DNA of 40,028 nucleotides from Gammaproteobacteria bacterium (GCA_009844085.1 VYCF01000032.1:1-40028); one strand, 5' to 3'. Positions 1 through 9,813 are shown, numbered from the stretch's first letter. Notes: a model not told the origin generated them from the letters alone. Translations and numbers: made by a program.

Positions 1-1938
1 GGTCCGGGCTTTTCCGGAGGCAACAACCGGCGGGGACTCGGCATGGGAGGCGACCAGGTGTTGATCAACGGGCGCCGCATCGCGGGGAAGGAGAACGAGG
101 GAAGCAGCCAGTTGACACGGATTCCGGCCAGCCAGGTGGACTATATCGAGATCATCCGCGGCACTTCGGGCGACCTCGACGTGCGCGGCGGAAACCAGGT
201 CATCAATATTGTCCTGCTCGAGGCGGAAACGCGTTCTTCGATCGCCTACGAAGTCAATACCGACCACTATCACGACGATTCCCTGAAGCCGGGAGGCAAG
301 ATCGCGTGGTCCGGTTCGAGGGGCGGTTTCGACTATCTCGTCAGCGCCGAATCGGAACCGCGCTACGAACATCGCATCGGCCACGAGACCAGCATTTTAG
401 GAGACGGCAGCCCGAACGAGCGGATCAAGCGCGTAAGCACGCGCAAGGCGCAGCCCATGGTGATCAGTTCGAATCTGGCATGGCAGGTGGGCGATGCCGA
501 TCTATTCCACCTGAACCTGCAATACGAGGACGACAGCGCGCCGGAAGAAGCGAGAAGGGACATTCTCGACACCAGGTACGATCCGCCGCTGGTGGATCTC
601 GAACTCGACGTCCTTGACGAGACCGAGGGTTTCTGGGAAGTCGGCGGCGACTACGAACATATTTTCAGCGGCGGCCAGCGCTGGAAGACCCTGTTCATCG
701 TCAATCGCGCCGACAGCGAGAGTTTGCGCGACAGATACCTGCTGGAAGTGAATGGAGACGGCGGAACCCAGGATCTCAACCTCGATTTCGCCAATACCTA
801 CCAGGAACGGATTCTGCGCACGGGCTATACCTTCGATTTTCCGGGTTCGGGCAACCAGAGCCTGGAAGTCGGCATCGAACGCGCACAGACGATCCTCGAT
901 TCCAATCTGCAACTCGACCTTTTGTTAAGCGGCGGAACCGCCCTCACGCCGATCTCGTTTTCCGACGCCAGGGTGGAAGAAATCCGCTATGAATCCTTCG
1001 CGGTGCACAACTGGCAGATCAACGACCGCATGACCCTGGAGAGCACGCTGATCTTCGAACAGTCGGAGATTTCCCAAAGCGGCGATGTCAGCAAGTCGCG
1101 GGATTTCGAGTTTCTGCGGCCGAAAATCGACTATCGCTTCGATATCACGCCCGCGCTGCAATTCCGGGCGACCATCGAGAAAGACGTCGCGCAATTGAGC
1201 TTTTCCGACTTCACCGAGAACACCAGCGAAGCCGATGACGACCAGGACTCGGTCGCCGGCAATCCCGACCTGCGGCAGGAACAGTCCTGGCGCTACGATC
1301 TGAATCTCGAATATCGCTTCAATGAAGACAACGGCGTTCTCAACACCAATATCTTCTACCACGAACTGATCGATCTGATCGAAAAGCTGGACGTGTCGAC
1401 GTCGACGCCGACGCAAATCCTCTCCGCCAACGGCAATATCGGCGACGGCGAACGCTATGGCATTGCGCTCGACGGAAGTTATCGCTTCGCTTCGGTGGCC
1501 GATTCCCAGATCCTGCTGACTTCCAACTTACGCGTGGAAGATTCGAGCGTGGTCGATCCTTTCCTGGACATAGAGCGGCGATTCAGCTACCAGGGGCGCG
1601 GATCCGCGCGAATCGGATTCAGGCACGATTTCCCGGCGCGCAATTTCAATTACGGTTTCAACTGGAGCCACAACTTCAGGGACGGCCGCATCGCCTACGA
1701 CATCGACAAGATCGAACGCTACAACTCGGGCGATTTCATCATGCTGTATGCGGAAAACCAGGGATGGGGCGACTTGATCTATCGGTTTGAAGTCTACAAC
1801 CCGATTGAAAATCCGCGCTGCCGCGTTCGCTCACGATACCTCGGCGGCACGATCGCCACCGGGTACCTGAGCGAGATCGAGGATTCCTGCAGTCACACCG
1901 GCCCCACGTTCGCGTTCAAGATACGCGGGACGATCTGA
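1..1938 (+). CDS. TonB-dependent receptor, 5' partial
   Basis: Outer-membrane TonB-dependent receptor, probably for uptake of an organic substrate or metal complex. The reading frame is already open at base 1 (GPGFSGGNN precedes the first Met at 43), so the signal peptide, TonB box and first part of the plug lie upstream of the window. The visible N-terminus is plug-like: QVLINGRR, then a YIEIIRGTSGDLDVRGG stretch and a VINIVL strand. About 550 residues of alternating polar and hydrophobic barrel strands follow. It ends in FKIRGTI rather than the usual terminal aromatic residue. It converges with the DUF1080 gene, with only 9 bases between the two stop codons. The substrate cannot be inferred. 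Confidence 0.88.
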   Translation, partial: GPGFSGGNNRRGLGMGGDQVLINGRRIAGKENEGSSQLTRIPASQVDYIEIIRGTSGDLDVRGGNQVINIVLLEAETRSSIAYEVNTDHYHDDSLKPGGKIAWSGSRGGFDYLVSAESEPRYEHRIGHETSILGDGSPNERIKRVSTRKAQPMVISSNLAWQVGDADLFHLNLQYEDDSAPEEARRDILDTRYDPPLVDLELDVLDETEGFWEVGGDYEHIFSGGQRWKTLFIVNRADSESLRDRYLLEVNGDGGTQDLNLDFANTYQERILRTGYTFDFPGSGNQSLEVGIERAQTILDSNLQLDLLLSGGTALTPISFSDARVEEIRYESFAVHNWQINDRMTLESTLIFEQSEISQSGDVSKSRDFEFLRPKIDYRFDITPALQFRATIEKDVAQLSFSDFTENTSEADDDQDSVAGNPDLRQEQSWRYDLNLEYRFNEDNGVLNTNIFYHELIDLIEKLDVSTSTPTQILSANGNIGDGERYGIALDGSYRFASVADSQILLTSNLRVEDSSVVDPFLDIERRFSYQGRGSARIGFRHDFPARNFNYGFNWSHNFRDGRIAYDIDKIERYNSGDFIMLYAENQGWGDLIYRFEVYNPIENPRCRVRSRYLGGTIATGYLSEIEDSCSHTGPTFAFKIRGTI

Positions 1939-1947
1939 CGAAATCGG

Positions 1948-2544
1948 TCAGTCCAGCGGCTGCACCCAGACGTTGCGGAAGCGGATCGTGCCGCGCCCCC
2001 ATTGCAGCGCTATCGGACCTTCCGCGAACTGGCTGTCGCGCACGTCGACCGTGGTTTCATTGTTCAATTGCACCAGCAGGTGATCGCCGCGCAAGGTGAT
2101 GTGGTAGACGTTCCAGTTGTCGCCCACCGTCGGCCGCGGCTCGTCGACCGAGGCGATATGAACGATGGCGCCGGTGCCGAACGACGGATCGGGCCGCTGG
2201 TCGAAGATGTTCGCTTCGTAGCAATTGCGGTCGGTGATGTTGTCCCGGTCCTGGCAGCGCAGGTAGATGCCGCTGTTGGCGTCGTGGCTGGCCCAGAATT
2301 CGACGTGCAGCACGAAGTCGCCGTAGCTGTCGCGAGTCACCAGCCAGGATGCGCCGCTGCCTTCGTCGGCCCAGACGGAGCTCGTGTCGGTGGACCAGTT
2401 GGCGTCGCCGACGATAGTGAAATTGTCCATTCCTTCGGTTCCGCTGATCAGGCTGACCCTGTCTTCCTGGGCGGCCGCGGGCAGGAGCAACAGGCAGATC
2501 GCGGCGATAGCGGGAAAGCGAAACAAATTGCTGAGCGTTTTCAT
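1948..2544 (-). CDS. secreted DUF1080 (3-keto-disaccharide hydrolase-type) protein
   Basis: A 198-residue exported protein with a signal peptide (basic start, hydrophobic residues 10-24, cleavage near AAAQ-ED). The rest is one DUF1080 / concanavalin-like jelly-roll domain, with the typical GDFVLHVEFW strand, SGIYLRCQDR, a W-N-x-Y-HITLRGDHL segment and a final IRFRNVWV strand. Characterised members act on 3-keto-glycosides, but many are unassigned, so a carbohydrate role is family inference only. The start has a good SD (AGAGGA, 7-8 bases upstream) that lies only a few bases after the CCA end of tRNA-Ile. The message is therefore probably made as part of the tRNA transcript and freed by tRNA 3' processing. 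Confidence 0.82.
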   Translation of the reverse strand: MKTLSNLFRFPAIAAICLLLLPAAAQEDRVSLISGTEGMDNFTIVGDANWSTDTSSVWADEGSGASWLVTRDSYGDFVLHVEFWASHDANSGIYLRCQDRDNITDRNCYEANIFDQRPDPSFGTGAIVHIASVDEPRPTVGDNWNVYHITLRGDHLLVQLNNETTVDVRDSQFAEGPIALQWGRGTIRFRNVWVQPLD

Positions 2545-2561
2545 TCGAGTATCCTCTTAGG

Positions 2562-2638
<77 letters not shown>

Positions 2639-2671
2639 GTCTTAGACGGCGCCCGAAAAGGCAGGCGAGGC

Positions 2672-2699
2672 ATTATAAGCGAATGCGGTCGGGAGACAA
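2672..2699 (-). promoter_or_regulatory. sigma-70 promoter of tRNA-Ile
   Basis: On the minus strand there is a perfect -10 TATAAT (2677-2672) preceded by TTGTCT (2699-2694) with a 16-base spacer. The bases just after the -10 are GC-rich (GCCTCGCC), the discriminator type associated with stringent control of stable RNA genes. The predicted start is about 27 bases before the tRNA 5' end. Transcription from here would also read into the DUF1080 gene. Confidence 0.7.
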
Positions 2700-2745
2700 G
2701 GCTTCTGGCTACGATCCGTCGCCGGCGGGTGCCAACTACTCTGTA

Positions 2746-3492
2746 CTACTCAGAATCGTCGTCGAGGAGCAGGTCCTTGGCGGCGTTGATCTTTTTGGAG
2801 AAGTAGTCCGAGCCGCCGCGGTCGGGGTGGAATTTCTGCATCAGTTTGCGATGCGCCTTGATGATTTCGCTGCGGCCGGCGCCCTCTTCGAGACCCAGGA
2901 TTTCCAGCGCCAATTGCCGGTTCATTGTTATTTCCGCTGCGCCGTCCGCCGCGCCCGCGCCTTGTTCCGCGCCGGTGCGCCAGTCGGCATGGCTGCGGTC
3001 GAGATAGGCTTCGAGCACCTGGCAGGAATCCATGTCGTTCCGGCATTCGCCGTGAAATTGCCGCAGTTCCTCAAGGCTCAGGCTGCTGAGCTTGCGGCCC
3101 GAGAAGGTCCCCTGCAGGATATTGCCGTCCAGATCCCCGGAACCGTGCACCAGTTCCATTTCGAGGTAGTCGGTGCGCAAGGTGGAAGTCTGGCGCTGGC
3201 CGGCCGTGCCCGGCGACAGGCGGCTGCCGAGCATCTGCCAGATCGGCAGAAATCGCAACGCCGCGGGCAGCAGACGCAGCAGGAAAGCGCCTGCGGCGCC
3301 GAGCGGGGCCAGAATCCATTGCACCGGAAGGCGCCCCAGCATGATCAGCAAGACCACGAGCAGGAGCGACGCCGTCAGGATGAACAGGTAGCGGTTCTGC
3401 CTGGCGTTGAGCGAATAGCGCTGACTGATGGACTTGGCCATGTACCAGGCCAGAATCGGCAGCGTGATGAGCAACAATAGTCGAACGATCAT
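2746..3492 (-). CDS. membrane-anchored J-domain protein
   Basis: A 248-residue membrane-anchored DnaJ-type co-chaperone that should stimulate a cytosolic Hsp70. Hydrophobic segments lie at about residues 3-18, 38-57 and 65-85. A polar linker follows, and then a C-terminal J domain (about 190-245) with AHRKLMQKFHPDRGGSD; the HPD triad is at 222-224. The layout (N-terminal membrane segments, C-terminal J domain, no G/F or zinc region) is that of type III J-proteins such as the TIM14-like bacterial proteins. It starts 19 bases after the vWA gene on the same strand, suggesting co-transcription. The specific client is unknown. Confidence 0.85.
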   Translation of the reverse strand: MIVRLLLLITLPILAWYMAKSISQRYSLNARQNRYLFILTASLLLVVLLIMLGRLPVQWILAPLGAAGAFLLRLLPAALRFLPIWQMLGSRLSPGTAGQRQTSTLRTDYLEMELVHGSGDLDGNILQGTFSGRKLSSLSLEELRQFHGECRNDMDSCQVLEAYLDRSHADWRTGAEQGAGAADGAAEITMNRQLALEILGLEEGAGRSEIIKAHRKLMQKFHPDRGGSDYFSKKINAAKDLLLDDDSE

Positions 3493-3511
3493 GCGGTTTC
3501 CGTCGCGCCGC

Positions 3512-4246
3512 TCACCTTAGTTGCCGCTCCAGCAATTTCACTTGCTGCCCCGAGCGCTTGCTGAAATCCTGCAAGGCGGCCAGCCCGCCGGCGGCAAACA
3601 CCGCAACGGCCTTGAGCAAATCGCGCAACTGGCTGGCGCTGCCGGCGTCGAATTGACAACAGGCGCCGCCGGAGAGCCGGGCAAGCTCTTCGAAAGCCCT
3701 CCGTGCATGGGTATCGAAACCTTCGTGAAACATGAACAAGGGCACTCGCAGTACGCCAAGTTTACCGGCCAGATGCGCCAGCCGGTCCAGACTTTCTTCC
3801 ATGGCGTCGCCGACATAGACAACGGCCTTGACGCGCTTGACCTTGTTCTCGGCCTGCACATGGCCGAGCAGACGGCCGATCTGGGTGGCGCCGGCCCGGC
3901 AGCGAATCTCCGTCATCAGTTCGAGCAATTTCCCGCCGTCGGTTTGCCATTCGCTGGCATGGAATTCACCGAATCCCCGAAACCAGCAAAGTTGCACATT
4001 GAGGCCGCCGAGATCGCGGGTCGCCTGGAACATCTCGGCCTGTTGCTTCGAGGCGATGTCCCAGGTGAATTCGCGGCTCGCCGTCGCGTCGAGGGCGAAG
4101 ATCAGCCGCGCGTCGCCGGCGCTTTTCGGGGTGGCGGCGAGCTTGGCGAGGAACGCCTGCACATCCTGTTTGTCCGCGGCCGCTGGCTTGCCGGCGCCCG
4201 TACGGGCCGGCTGCCGTTTGCGGTCGGATCTGAACAGATCTTTCAT
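3512..4246 (-). CDS. vWA-domain protein
   Basis: A 244-residue cytosolic protein with a von Willebrand A fold. I place the start at the ATG at 4246 (MKDLFRSDRK), because the longer open frame would begin inside the tRNA-Leu gene. MIDAS-like metal-site residues are visible: D53-x-T55-x-S57 (ALDATAS) in place of the usual DxSxS, T121 (ATQIG) and D147 (YVGDAMEES). There is no signal peptide or TM segment. It is followed 19 bases later by the membrane J-protein, and this pairing suggests a shared chaperone-linked role. The function is unknown. The gene begins 21 bases after the tRNA-Leu CCA end, so it may be co-transcribed with that tRNA. Confidence 0.78.
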   Translation of the reverse strand: MKDLFRSDRKRQPARTGAGKPAAADKQDVQAFLAKLAATPKSAGDARLIFALDATASREFTWDIASKQQAEMFQATRDLGGLNVQLCWFRGFGEFHASEWQTDGGKLLELMTEIRCRAGATQIGRLLGHVQAENKVKRVKAVVYVGDAMEESLDRLAHLAGKLGVLRVPLFMFHEGFDTHARRAFEELARLSGGACCQFDAGSASQLRDLLKAVAVFAAGGLAALQDFSKRSGQQVKLLERQLR

Positions 4247-4267
4247 GCGAATCACCCGAACTCTGTC

Positions 4268-4352
4268 TGGTGCGGACGGAGAGACTTGAACTCTCACATC
4301 TTTCGATACCAGAACCTAAATCTGGCGCGTCTGCCAATTCCGCCACGTCCGC
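4268..4352 (-). tRNA. tRNA-Leu(TAG)
   Basis: An 85-nt class II tRNA on the minus strand. The acceptor stem is GCGGACG/CGTCCGC with discriminator A and an encoded CCA (4268-4270). The D-arm is TGGCGGAATTGGCAGACGC, and the anticodon stem-loop CCAGATTTAGGTTCTGG carries TAG. A long variable arm is followed by a T-arm with GTTCAAGTC. The vWA gene starts 21 bases downstream on the same strand. I could not identify a convincing -10/-35 pair for it in the 76 bases before the divergent crotonase gene. Confidence 0.96.
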
Positions 4353-4370
4353 ATACACAGGCGGCGCCGG

Positions 4371-4398
4371 TTGCGGAATCCTTCTGTCAAGTTATACT
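4371..4398 (+). promoter_or_regulatory. candidate promoter of the crotonase gene
   Basis: TTGCGG (4371-4376), a 16-base spacer and TATACT (4393-4398) form a plausible sigma-70 promoter. It would start transcription near 4405 and give a leader of about 24 bases with the SD CGGAG before the ATG at 4429. The -35 is only a partial match. Confidence 0.45.
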
Positions 4399-4428
4399 CC
4401 GCGCCGTTGCCAGCAGCCGGAGTTTACC

Positions 4429-5226
4429 ATGTCTGACCTGATCCTTAGCGTCGAAAACGGCGTCGCCACCTTAACCATGAACCGTCCCGAAGCGCGCAAT
4501 GCCTTGAGCGAAGCGATGCGCACGGACCTGGCGAAAGCCTTGCACGATGTCGAACAGGATCCGGCGGTGCGCTGCGTCGTTCTCACCGGCGCGGGCGAGC
4601 ACTTCATGGCCGGCGGCGACGTCAAGAATATGGCGGAAAGCCTCAAGGGCAAGACTCCGGAGGAGATTCGCAAGGCCTTCCTTTTCCGCATTCACGACCT
4701 GCACCCGATCATGTTCGCCATGCGCCGCATGCCCAAGCCCGTGATCGCGAGTTGCCGCGGCGCGGCAGCGGGGGCCGGCGTCAGCATGGCGCTGGCCTGC
4801 GATCTGATCATCGCTTCCGAGGACGCGTTCTTCACCCTGGCCTATTGCCGCATCGGCACGAGCCCGGACGGTTCTTCCTCCTTCCACCTGCCGCGCGCGG
4901 TAGGCATCAAGAAGGCCATGGAAATCGCCCTGCTCGGCGACCGCTTCGACGCGCAGACGGCGAAGGACATCGGCATGATCAATTATGTCGTAAAGACCGA
5001 AGAGCTCGCCGCCGAAACCGATAAGCTCGCCCGCCGCCTGGCGAACGGCCCGACACATGCCTACGGCAATACCAAGGCGCTGTTCTACCGTTCGCTGGAA
5101 AGCGAATTCGAAGCGCAATTGCAGGCGGAAGCGGAATATTTCGCGGACTGCGCCTCACGCGACGATTTCCGGGAAGGCGTAACCGCGTTCAGCGAAAAGT
5201 GCGCGCCAGTCTTTACCGGCAACTGA
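4429..5226 (+). CDS. enoyl-CoA hydratase/isomerase (crotonase) family protein
   Basis: A 265-residue crotonase-fold enzyme acting on acyl-CoA thioesters in the cytosol, probably in fatty-acid or aromatic degradation. The start is the ATG at 4429 with SD CGGAG 6 bases upstream; the longer frame begins inside the tRNA. Signature segments are MNRPEARNALS (17-27), the oxyanion-hole AGGDVKNM (61-68), GAAAGAGVSMALACDL (111-126) and SPDGSSSFHLPR (145-156). The position of the first catalytic Glu of classical hydratases carries no acidic residue (FFTLAYCRIG), while D147 in SPDG is present. This pattern is more like PaaG-type isomerases than hydratases. The exact reaction is unresolved. The gene stands alone, divergent from tRNA-Leu. 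Confidence 0.85.
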   Translation: MSDLILSVENGVATLTMNRPEARNALSEAMRTDLAKALHDVEQDPAVRCVVLTGAGEHFMAGGDVKNMAESLKGKTPEEIRKAFLFRIHDLHPIMFAMRRMPKPVIASCRGAAAGAGVSMALACDLIIASEDAFFTLAYCRIGTSPDGSSSFHLPRAVGIKKAMEIALLGDRFDAQTAKDIGMINYVVKTEELAAETDKLARRLANGPTHAYGNTKALFYRSLESEFEAQLQAEAEYFADCASRDDFREGVTAFSEKCAPVFTGN

Positions 5227-5250
5227 CTCCCGGTTCCGCACGATGTGAGT

Positions 5251-5359
5251 CGCTGTCGGGTGGCGGGAAGTGCTGCGGGCGTGCGAGGCAGGATGCCGAG
5301 CCCGAAGCCTACATGGATGTATTTACGGCGTCCGCTGCACTTCCCGCCACCCGACGGCG
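5251..5359. repeat. structured palindromic intergenic element with GGA-loop hairpins
   Basis: A 109-base inverted-repeat element between two convergent genes. The arms at 5255-5273 and 5337-5355 are perfectly complementary over 19 bp; with one T:G pair the stem extends outwards to 5251/5359, and after one mismatch it continues inwards to about 5282/5328. Two small hairpins sit inside: GGCA-GGA-TGCC (5287-5297) and TACA-TGGA-TGTA (5310-5321), both with GGA in the loop. The second (5309-5320) matches the CsrA/RsmA SELEX consensus RUACARGGAUGU at 10 of 12 positions. It may be a REP/BIME-like dispersed element, a bidirectional terminator or a CsrA-binding RNA. Only one copy was seen here. Confidence 0.7.
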
Positions 5360-5365
5360 ACGGAT

Positions 5366-6190
5366 TTATTGCACACTGCTTTGGCCGCTGATCAGGGTTT
5401 GCAGGGATTCGATCTGTTCCTGCAGGCGGAACAGCGTCTGATTGATCTGCAAGCGGTGGGCGTTTACCGATTCCATGGATTGCTCCATGTATTCGAGTCG
5501 TCCGACGAGACCGAGAACGGTGCTGTCGCCGCTGCTCAGGGCCTGCCGAATCGACTCGAGGTCGCCTTCCATCTCACCCAGGTTCCGCATTTCCCGGTCG
5601 TGTTCGGCAACCAGGTCGTCCAGCGATTGCAGATCGTTATTGATGCCGTTGACGCGCCGCTGCACGTCCGACATTGCATCGTTCACGGTGGCGATCTGCC
5701 CGCTGTTGTTGGCGGTCGCTTCGTCCTGGCCCTCGTTGACCAGGCCGAGCCGGGCGATTTCGGACATGATGTCCTCTATTTCCTGATTGATCCTGCGCCA
5801 GTTCGCCCAGAGCAGATCGTATTGCTCGATCGCAATTTCCATGCCTTCACGCAGACTGCGAGCCTCTTCCGCGGCTTCCTGCCCGGTTACGTTCAATTGC
5901 AGTTCGAGGTCGCCGAGACGCAGGTCGGTCTGGCGCAAGTCGGTCTGGTACATTTCGTTATAGAAATACCAGCCCAGATAGCCGTTCGCGCCGACGGCGA
6001 GCGTCAGCAGCGCCAGCATGATCCGCACCGGCCAGGTGCTGGCGCGTTCGACACGCGCGCGATAATAGCCCGGCGGGGCGATTTCCTGCTCTTTCGCGCG
6101 GCGATTGCCGAGGTGCGTATCCATGTGGTCCCGGTCGGGAACCATGGACGGAATTTCATTCATATCGTCGTTTTCGCTCATAGCGGGCAT
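5366..6190 (-). CDS. single-pass membrane protein with long coiled coil
   Basis: A 274-residue protein that I do not recognise as a named family. The N-terminal 50 residues are polar and cytosolic, one TM segment lies at about 55-76 (IMLALLTLAVGANGYLGWYF), and the remaining 190 residues are acidic and strongly coiled-coil, with Leu/Ile/Val heptads such as INNDLQSLDDLVAEH and LFRLQEQIESLQTLI. It is presumably anchored in the inner membrane with the coiled coil in the periplasm. The start could equally be the ATG at 6181 (MSENDDMNEIP); neither has a clear SD. It stands alone, divergent from the PuuD-like gene. Confidence 0.7.
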   Translation of the reverse strand: MPAMSENDDMNEIPSMVPDRDHMDTHLGNRRAKEQEIAPPGYYRARVERASTWPVRIMLALLTLAVGANGYLGWYFYNEMYQTDLRQTDLRLGDLELQLNVTGQEAAEEARSLREGMEIAIEQYDLLWANWRRINQEIEDIMSEIARLGLVNEGQDEATANNSGQIATVNDAMSDVQRRVNGINNDLQSLDDLVAEHDREMRNLGEMEGDLESIRQALSSGDSTVLGLVGRLEYMEQSMESVNAHRLQINQTLFRLQEQIESLQTLISGQSSVQ

Positions 6191-6342
6191 TATCGTAGAA
6201 AGCGTCCGGTTTCGACAAGCCGAACGAGGCCGATTCGGAATGACGAATTCGGCGGCGCGGTGTTACTATTTCGAGGACGAAAGCGCTGCGCAGACTCCGC
6301 CGCGCGGACGGGCCTGACAACACCAACCGGAGGGACTCAAGC

Positions 6343-7023
6343 ATGGAACTCACCAATCTCATCGACTATCTGTTTCGCTGGATACACTTCTTCGCGGGAG
6401 TGACCTGGATCGGACTGCTGTATTACTTCAATTTCGTGCAGACCGAGTACTTCAAGGAAGCCGGCGACGCCAAGGCAAACGCCATCGACAAGCTCGTGCC
6501 GCGGGCGCTCTGGTGGTTCCGCTGGGGCGCAATGTTCACCTTTCTTTCGGGGTTGGCGCTGGCGGGCTTTATTGAAATGCAGGGCGTCGGACTCAACTAC
6601 TATATCCTGCTGGGAATGACCTTGGGCACCCTGATGTTCCTCAATGTCTGGCTGATCATCTGGCCGAACCAGCGAATCGTGATCGCTTCCAACCGCCAGG
6701 TGCTGGACGGCGGCGAACCGCTGGCGGAAGCCGCGGCGGCCCAGGGCAAGGCCGGGCTGGCATCTCGCTCGAACACCCTGTTTTCTCTGCCGATGCTGTT
6801 TTTCATGGGCGCCTCGGCGCATCTCGGCGGCGTCGGCCGGGTTCCGATCACGCTGGAAGGCAGCGCCAGCATGATCGCCATCGTTCTTACCCTGCTGATC
6901 GTCGCGCTGCTCGAATTCAACGCGATCAAAGGCAAGACCGGGCCCATCACGAGCGTCAGCGGAGTGATCCATTACAGCGTCTGGCTGACCGCGGCCCTCG
7001 TGCTGATCGTCGAATTCCTGTAG
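6343..7023 (+). CDS. PuuD-like urate hydroxylase N-terminal membrane domain protein
   Basis: A 226-residue integral membrane protein matching the Urate_ox_N (DUF989) part of membrane urate hydroxylase PuuD. Motifs include WIHFFAGVTWIGLLYYFNFVQ-like residues 13-33, WWFRWGAMFTFLSG, NVWLIIWPNQ and several TM helices with conserved His and Trp. Known PuuD proteins are about 400 residues and end in a cytochrome c domain. This protein stops after the membrane part with an intact C-terminal helix (VWLTAALVLIVEFL), so it is a short form and not an obvious truncation. The SD GGAGGG is 8 bases before the ATG. Urate oxidation is uncertain because no purine genes are adjacent. Confidence 0.75.
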   Translation: MELTNLIDYLFRWIHFFAGVTWIGLLYYFNFVQTEYFKEAGDAKANAIDKLVPRALWWFRWGAMFTFLSGLALAGFIEMQGVGLNYYILLGMTLGTLMFLNVWLIIWPNQRIVIASNRQVLDGGEPLAEAAAAQGKAGLASRSNTLFSLPMLFFMGASAHLGGVGRVPITLEGSASMIAIVLTLLIVALLEFNAIKGKTGPITSVSGVIHYSVWLTAALVLIVEFL

Positions 7024-7030
7024 ACAAAAC

Positions 7031-7064
7031 AAAGCCCGGGTCGACACATGCCGGCCCGGGCTTT
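7031..7064. terminator. bidirectional rho-independent terminator
   Basis: A perfect 10-bp stem, AAAGCCCGGG (7031-7040) and CCCGGGCTTT (7055-7064), with a 14-base loop. A and T runs on the two flanks can serve both strands. It sits between the convergent PuuD-like gene and groEL. Confidence 0.88.
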
Positions 7065-7092
7065 AGTTTGCTCCGAATGCGAGCGGGCGTGA

Positions 7093-8739
<1,647 letters not shown>

Positions 8740-8785
8740 CTATGTCAATAAACTGCTTTCGTGTCTTTCGTGTTTGGGCCGCCGA

Positions 8786-9076
8786 TCAGCCCTCGATGAC
8801 ACCGTAGATTTCGCTTTCCGAAAGGATCAGCAACTCTTCGTCGCCGACCTTGATCGTGTTGCTGGAGTACTTGCCGAAGACGACGATATCGCCGACCTTG
8901 ACGTCCACCGGCTGCGAGCCGCCGTCTTCAAGCCGCTTGCCCGGGCCTACCGCCAGCACTTCGCCTTGCGCGGGCTTCTCGGCGGCGGATCCCGGAAGCA
9001 CGATGCCACCTGACGTAGTGGTTTCCTCTTCGGTGCGTCGAACGACGACTCGATCTTGCAGGGGGCGAATATTCAT
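8786..9076 (-). CDS. groES: co-chaperonin GroES (Hsp10)
   Basis: A 96-residue co-chaperonin that caps GroEL as a heptamer. I choose the ATG at 9076 ([14 protein letters not shown]) with SD AGGAG 8 bases upstream; a GTG three codons earlier overlaps that SD and is unlikely. The mobile loop ([13 protein letters not shown]), the central VGPGK and the C-terminal [13 protein letters not shown] are all present. It is the first gene of the heat-shock operon. Confidence 0.98.
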   Translation of the reverse strand: MNIRPLQDRVVVRRTEEETTTSGGIVLPGSAAEKPAQGEVLAVGPGKRLEDGGSQPVDVKVGDIVVFGKYSSNTIKVGDEELLILSESEIYGVIEG

Positions 9077-9219
9077 TTTGTTCACTCCTAGTCACGCGAA
9101 AATTGAACAGATCCCGAACCGGCCCCACCCGGTCAGATTCTGAAATTTTGGTCCGATAGCTGTCTCGGCCAGCCGTTCCGGTAGTCCGGAACTTGTCTTG
9201 CCGATTGCCGGGGACGTTT

Positions 9220-9245
9220 ATGGGGATAGCGCCGAAAAATTCAAT
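9220..9245 (-). promoter_or_regulatory. sigma-32-type heat-shock promoter of groESL
   Basis: On the minus strand, ATTGAA (9245-9240), a 14-base spacer and CCCCAT followed by AAAC (9225-9220) match the sigma-32 consensus CTTGAA-N13/17-CCCCATnT well, with a perfect -10 core. The leader to the groES ATG would be about 130-140 bases. No CIRCE (HrcA) inverted repeat was seen between the promoter and groES. Confidence 0.78.
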
Positions 9246-9324
9246 AGTGAATTTCGAGGCGATTTTTCAAGGATGCGGAATATATCACCTTTTTGCCGGC
9301 CGAACAGGCGGAATTACGCGATTT

Positions 9325-9813
9325 TCAGCGATCGTCCGGGTCTTCGAGCCGGTCCGACTCCTGGCCCTGCTTCGAATATTCGCCTTCGTAGACGTTGCCT
9401 TCGCCGCCCGGGCCGCGTTTCGAGTGACCATGAAACCCGGCCTGGCGGTTGACCTGCACGGCCCAGATGCCCCGTCCGATCAGCCAGGCCGTGACGGGGA
9501 CGCGCAAAGGCGGAGTCAGAAAGACGAAACCCAGCGTATCGGTGATGAAGCCCGGCGTCAGCAGCAAGGCGCCTGCCGCCGCGATCAGCATGCCTTCGAC
9601 GATCTCCGCCGCCGGCAACTCGCCGGTCTCGATACGCCGGCGGGCGCGCAACAAGGTGCGCAGGCCTTGCCGTTTGAGAATCTGGATGCCGACTACCGCG
9701 GTCAGAACGACGAGGCCGACGGTCCACAAGCCGCCGATATAGCCGGCGACTTCGAACAGCAGCAGCATCTCCAGCAAGGGAACGACGATGAAAAACAGCA
9801 ATAAAATGCGCAA
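9325..9813 (-). CDS. fxsA: FxsA family membrane protein
   Basis: A 162-residue cytoplasmic membrane protein of the FxsA family, named for suppression of F-exclusion of phage T7 when overproduced; its cellular role is poorly known. Hydrophobic segments lie at about 3-20, 24-45 and 70-110, with the family segments GLVVLTAVVGIQILKRQG and LLLTPGFITDTLGF (a conserved PGF-TD motif). The C-terminal 40 residues are polar. The start is a TTG at 9813 supported by SD AAGGAT 7 bases upstream. It lies immediately upstream of groES, the usual gammaproteobacterial order. Confidence 0.9.
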   Translation of the reverse strand: MRILLLFFIVVPLLEMLLLFEVAGYIGGLWTVGLVVLTAVVGIQILKRQGLRTLLRARRRIETGELPAAEIVEGMLIAAAGALLLTPGFITDTLGFVFLTPPLRVPVTAWLIGRGIWAVQVNRQAGFHGHSKRGPGGEGNVYEGEYSKQGQESDRLEDPDDR

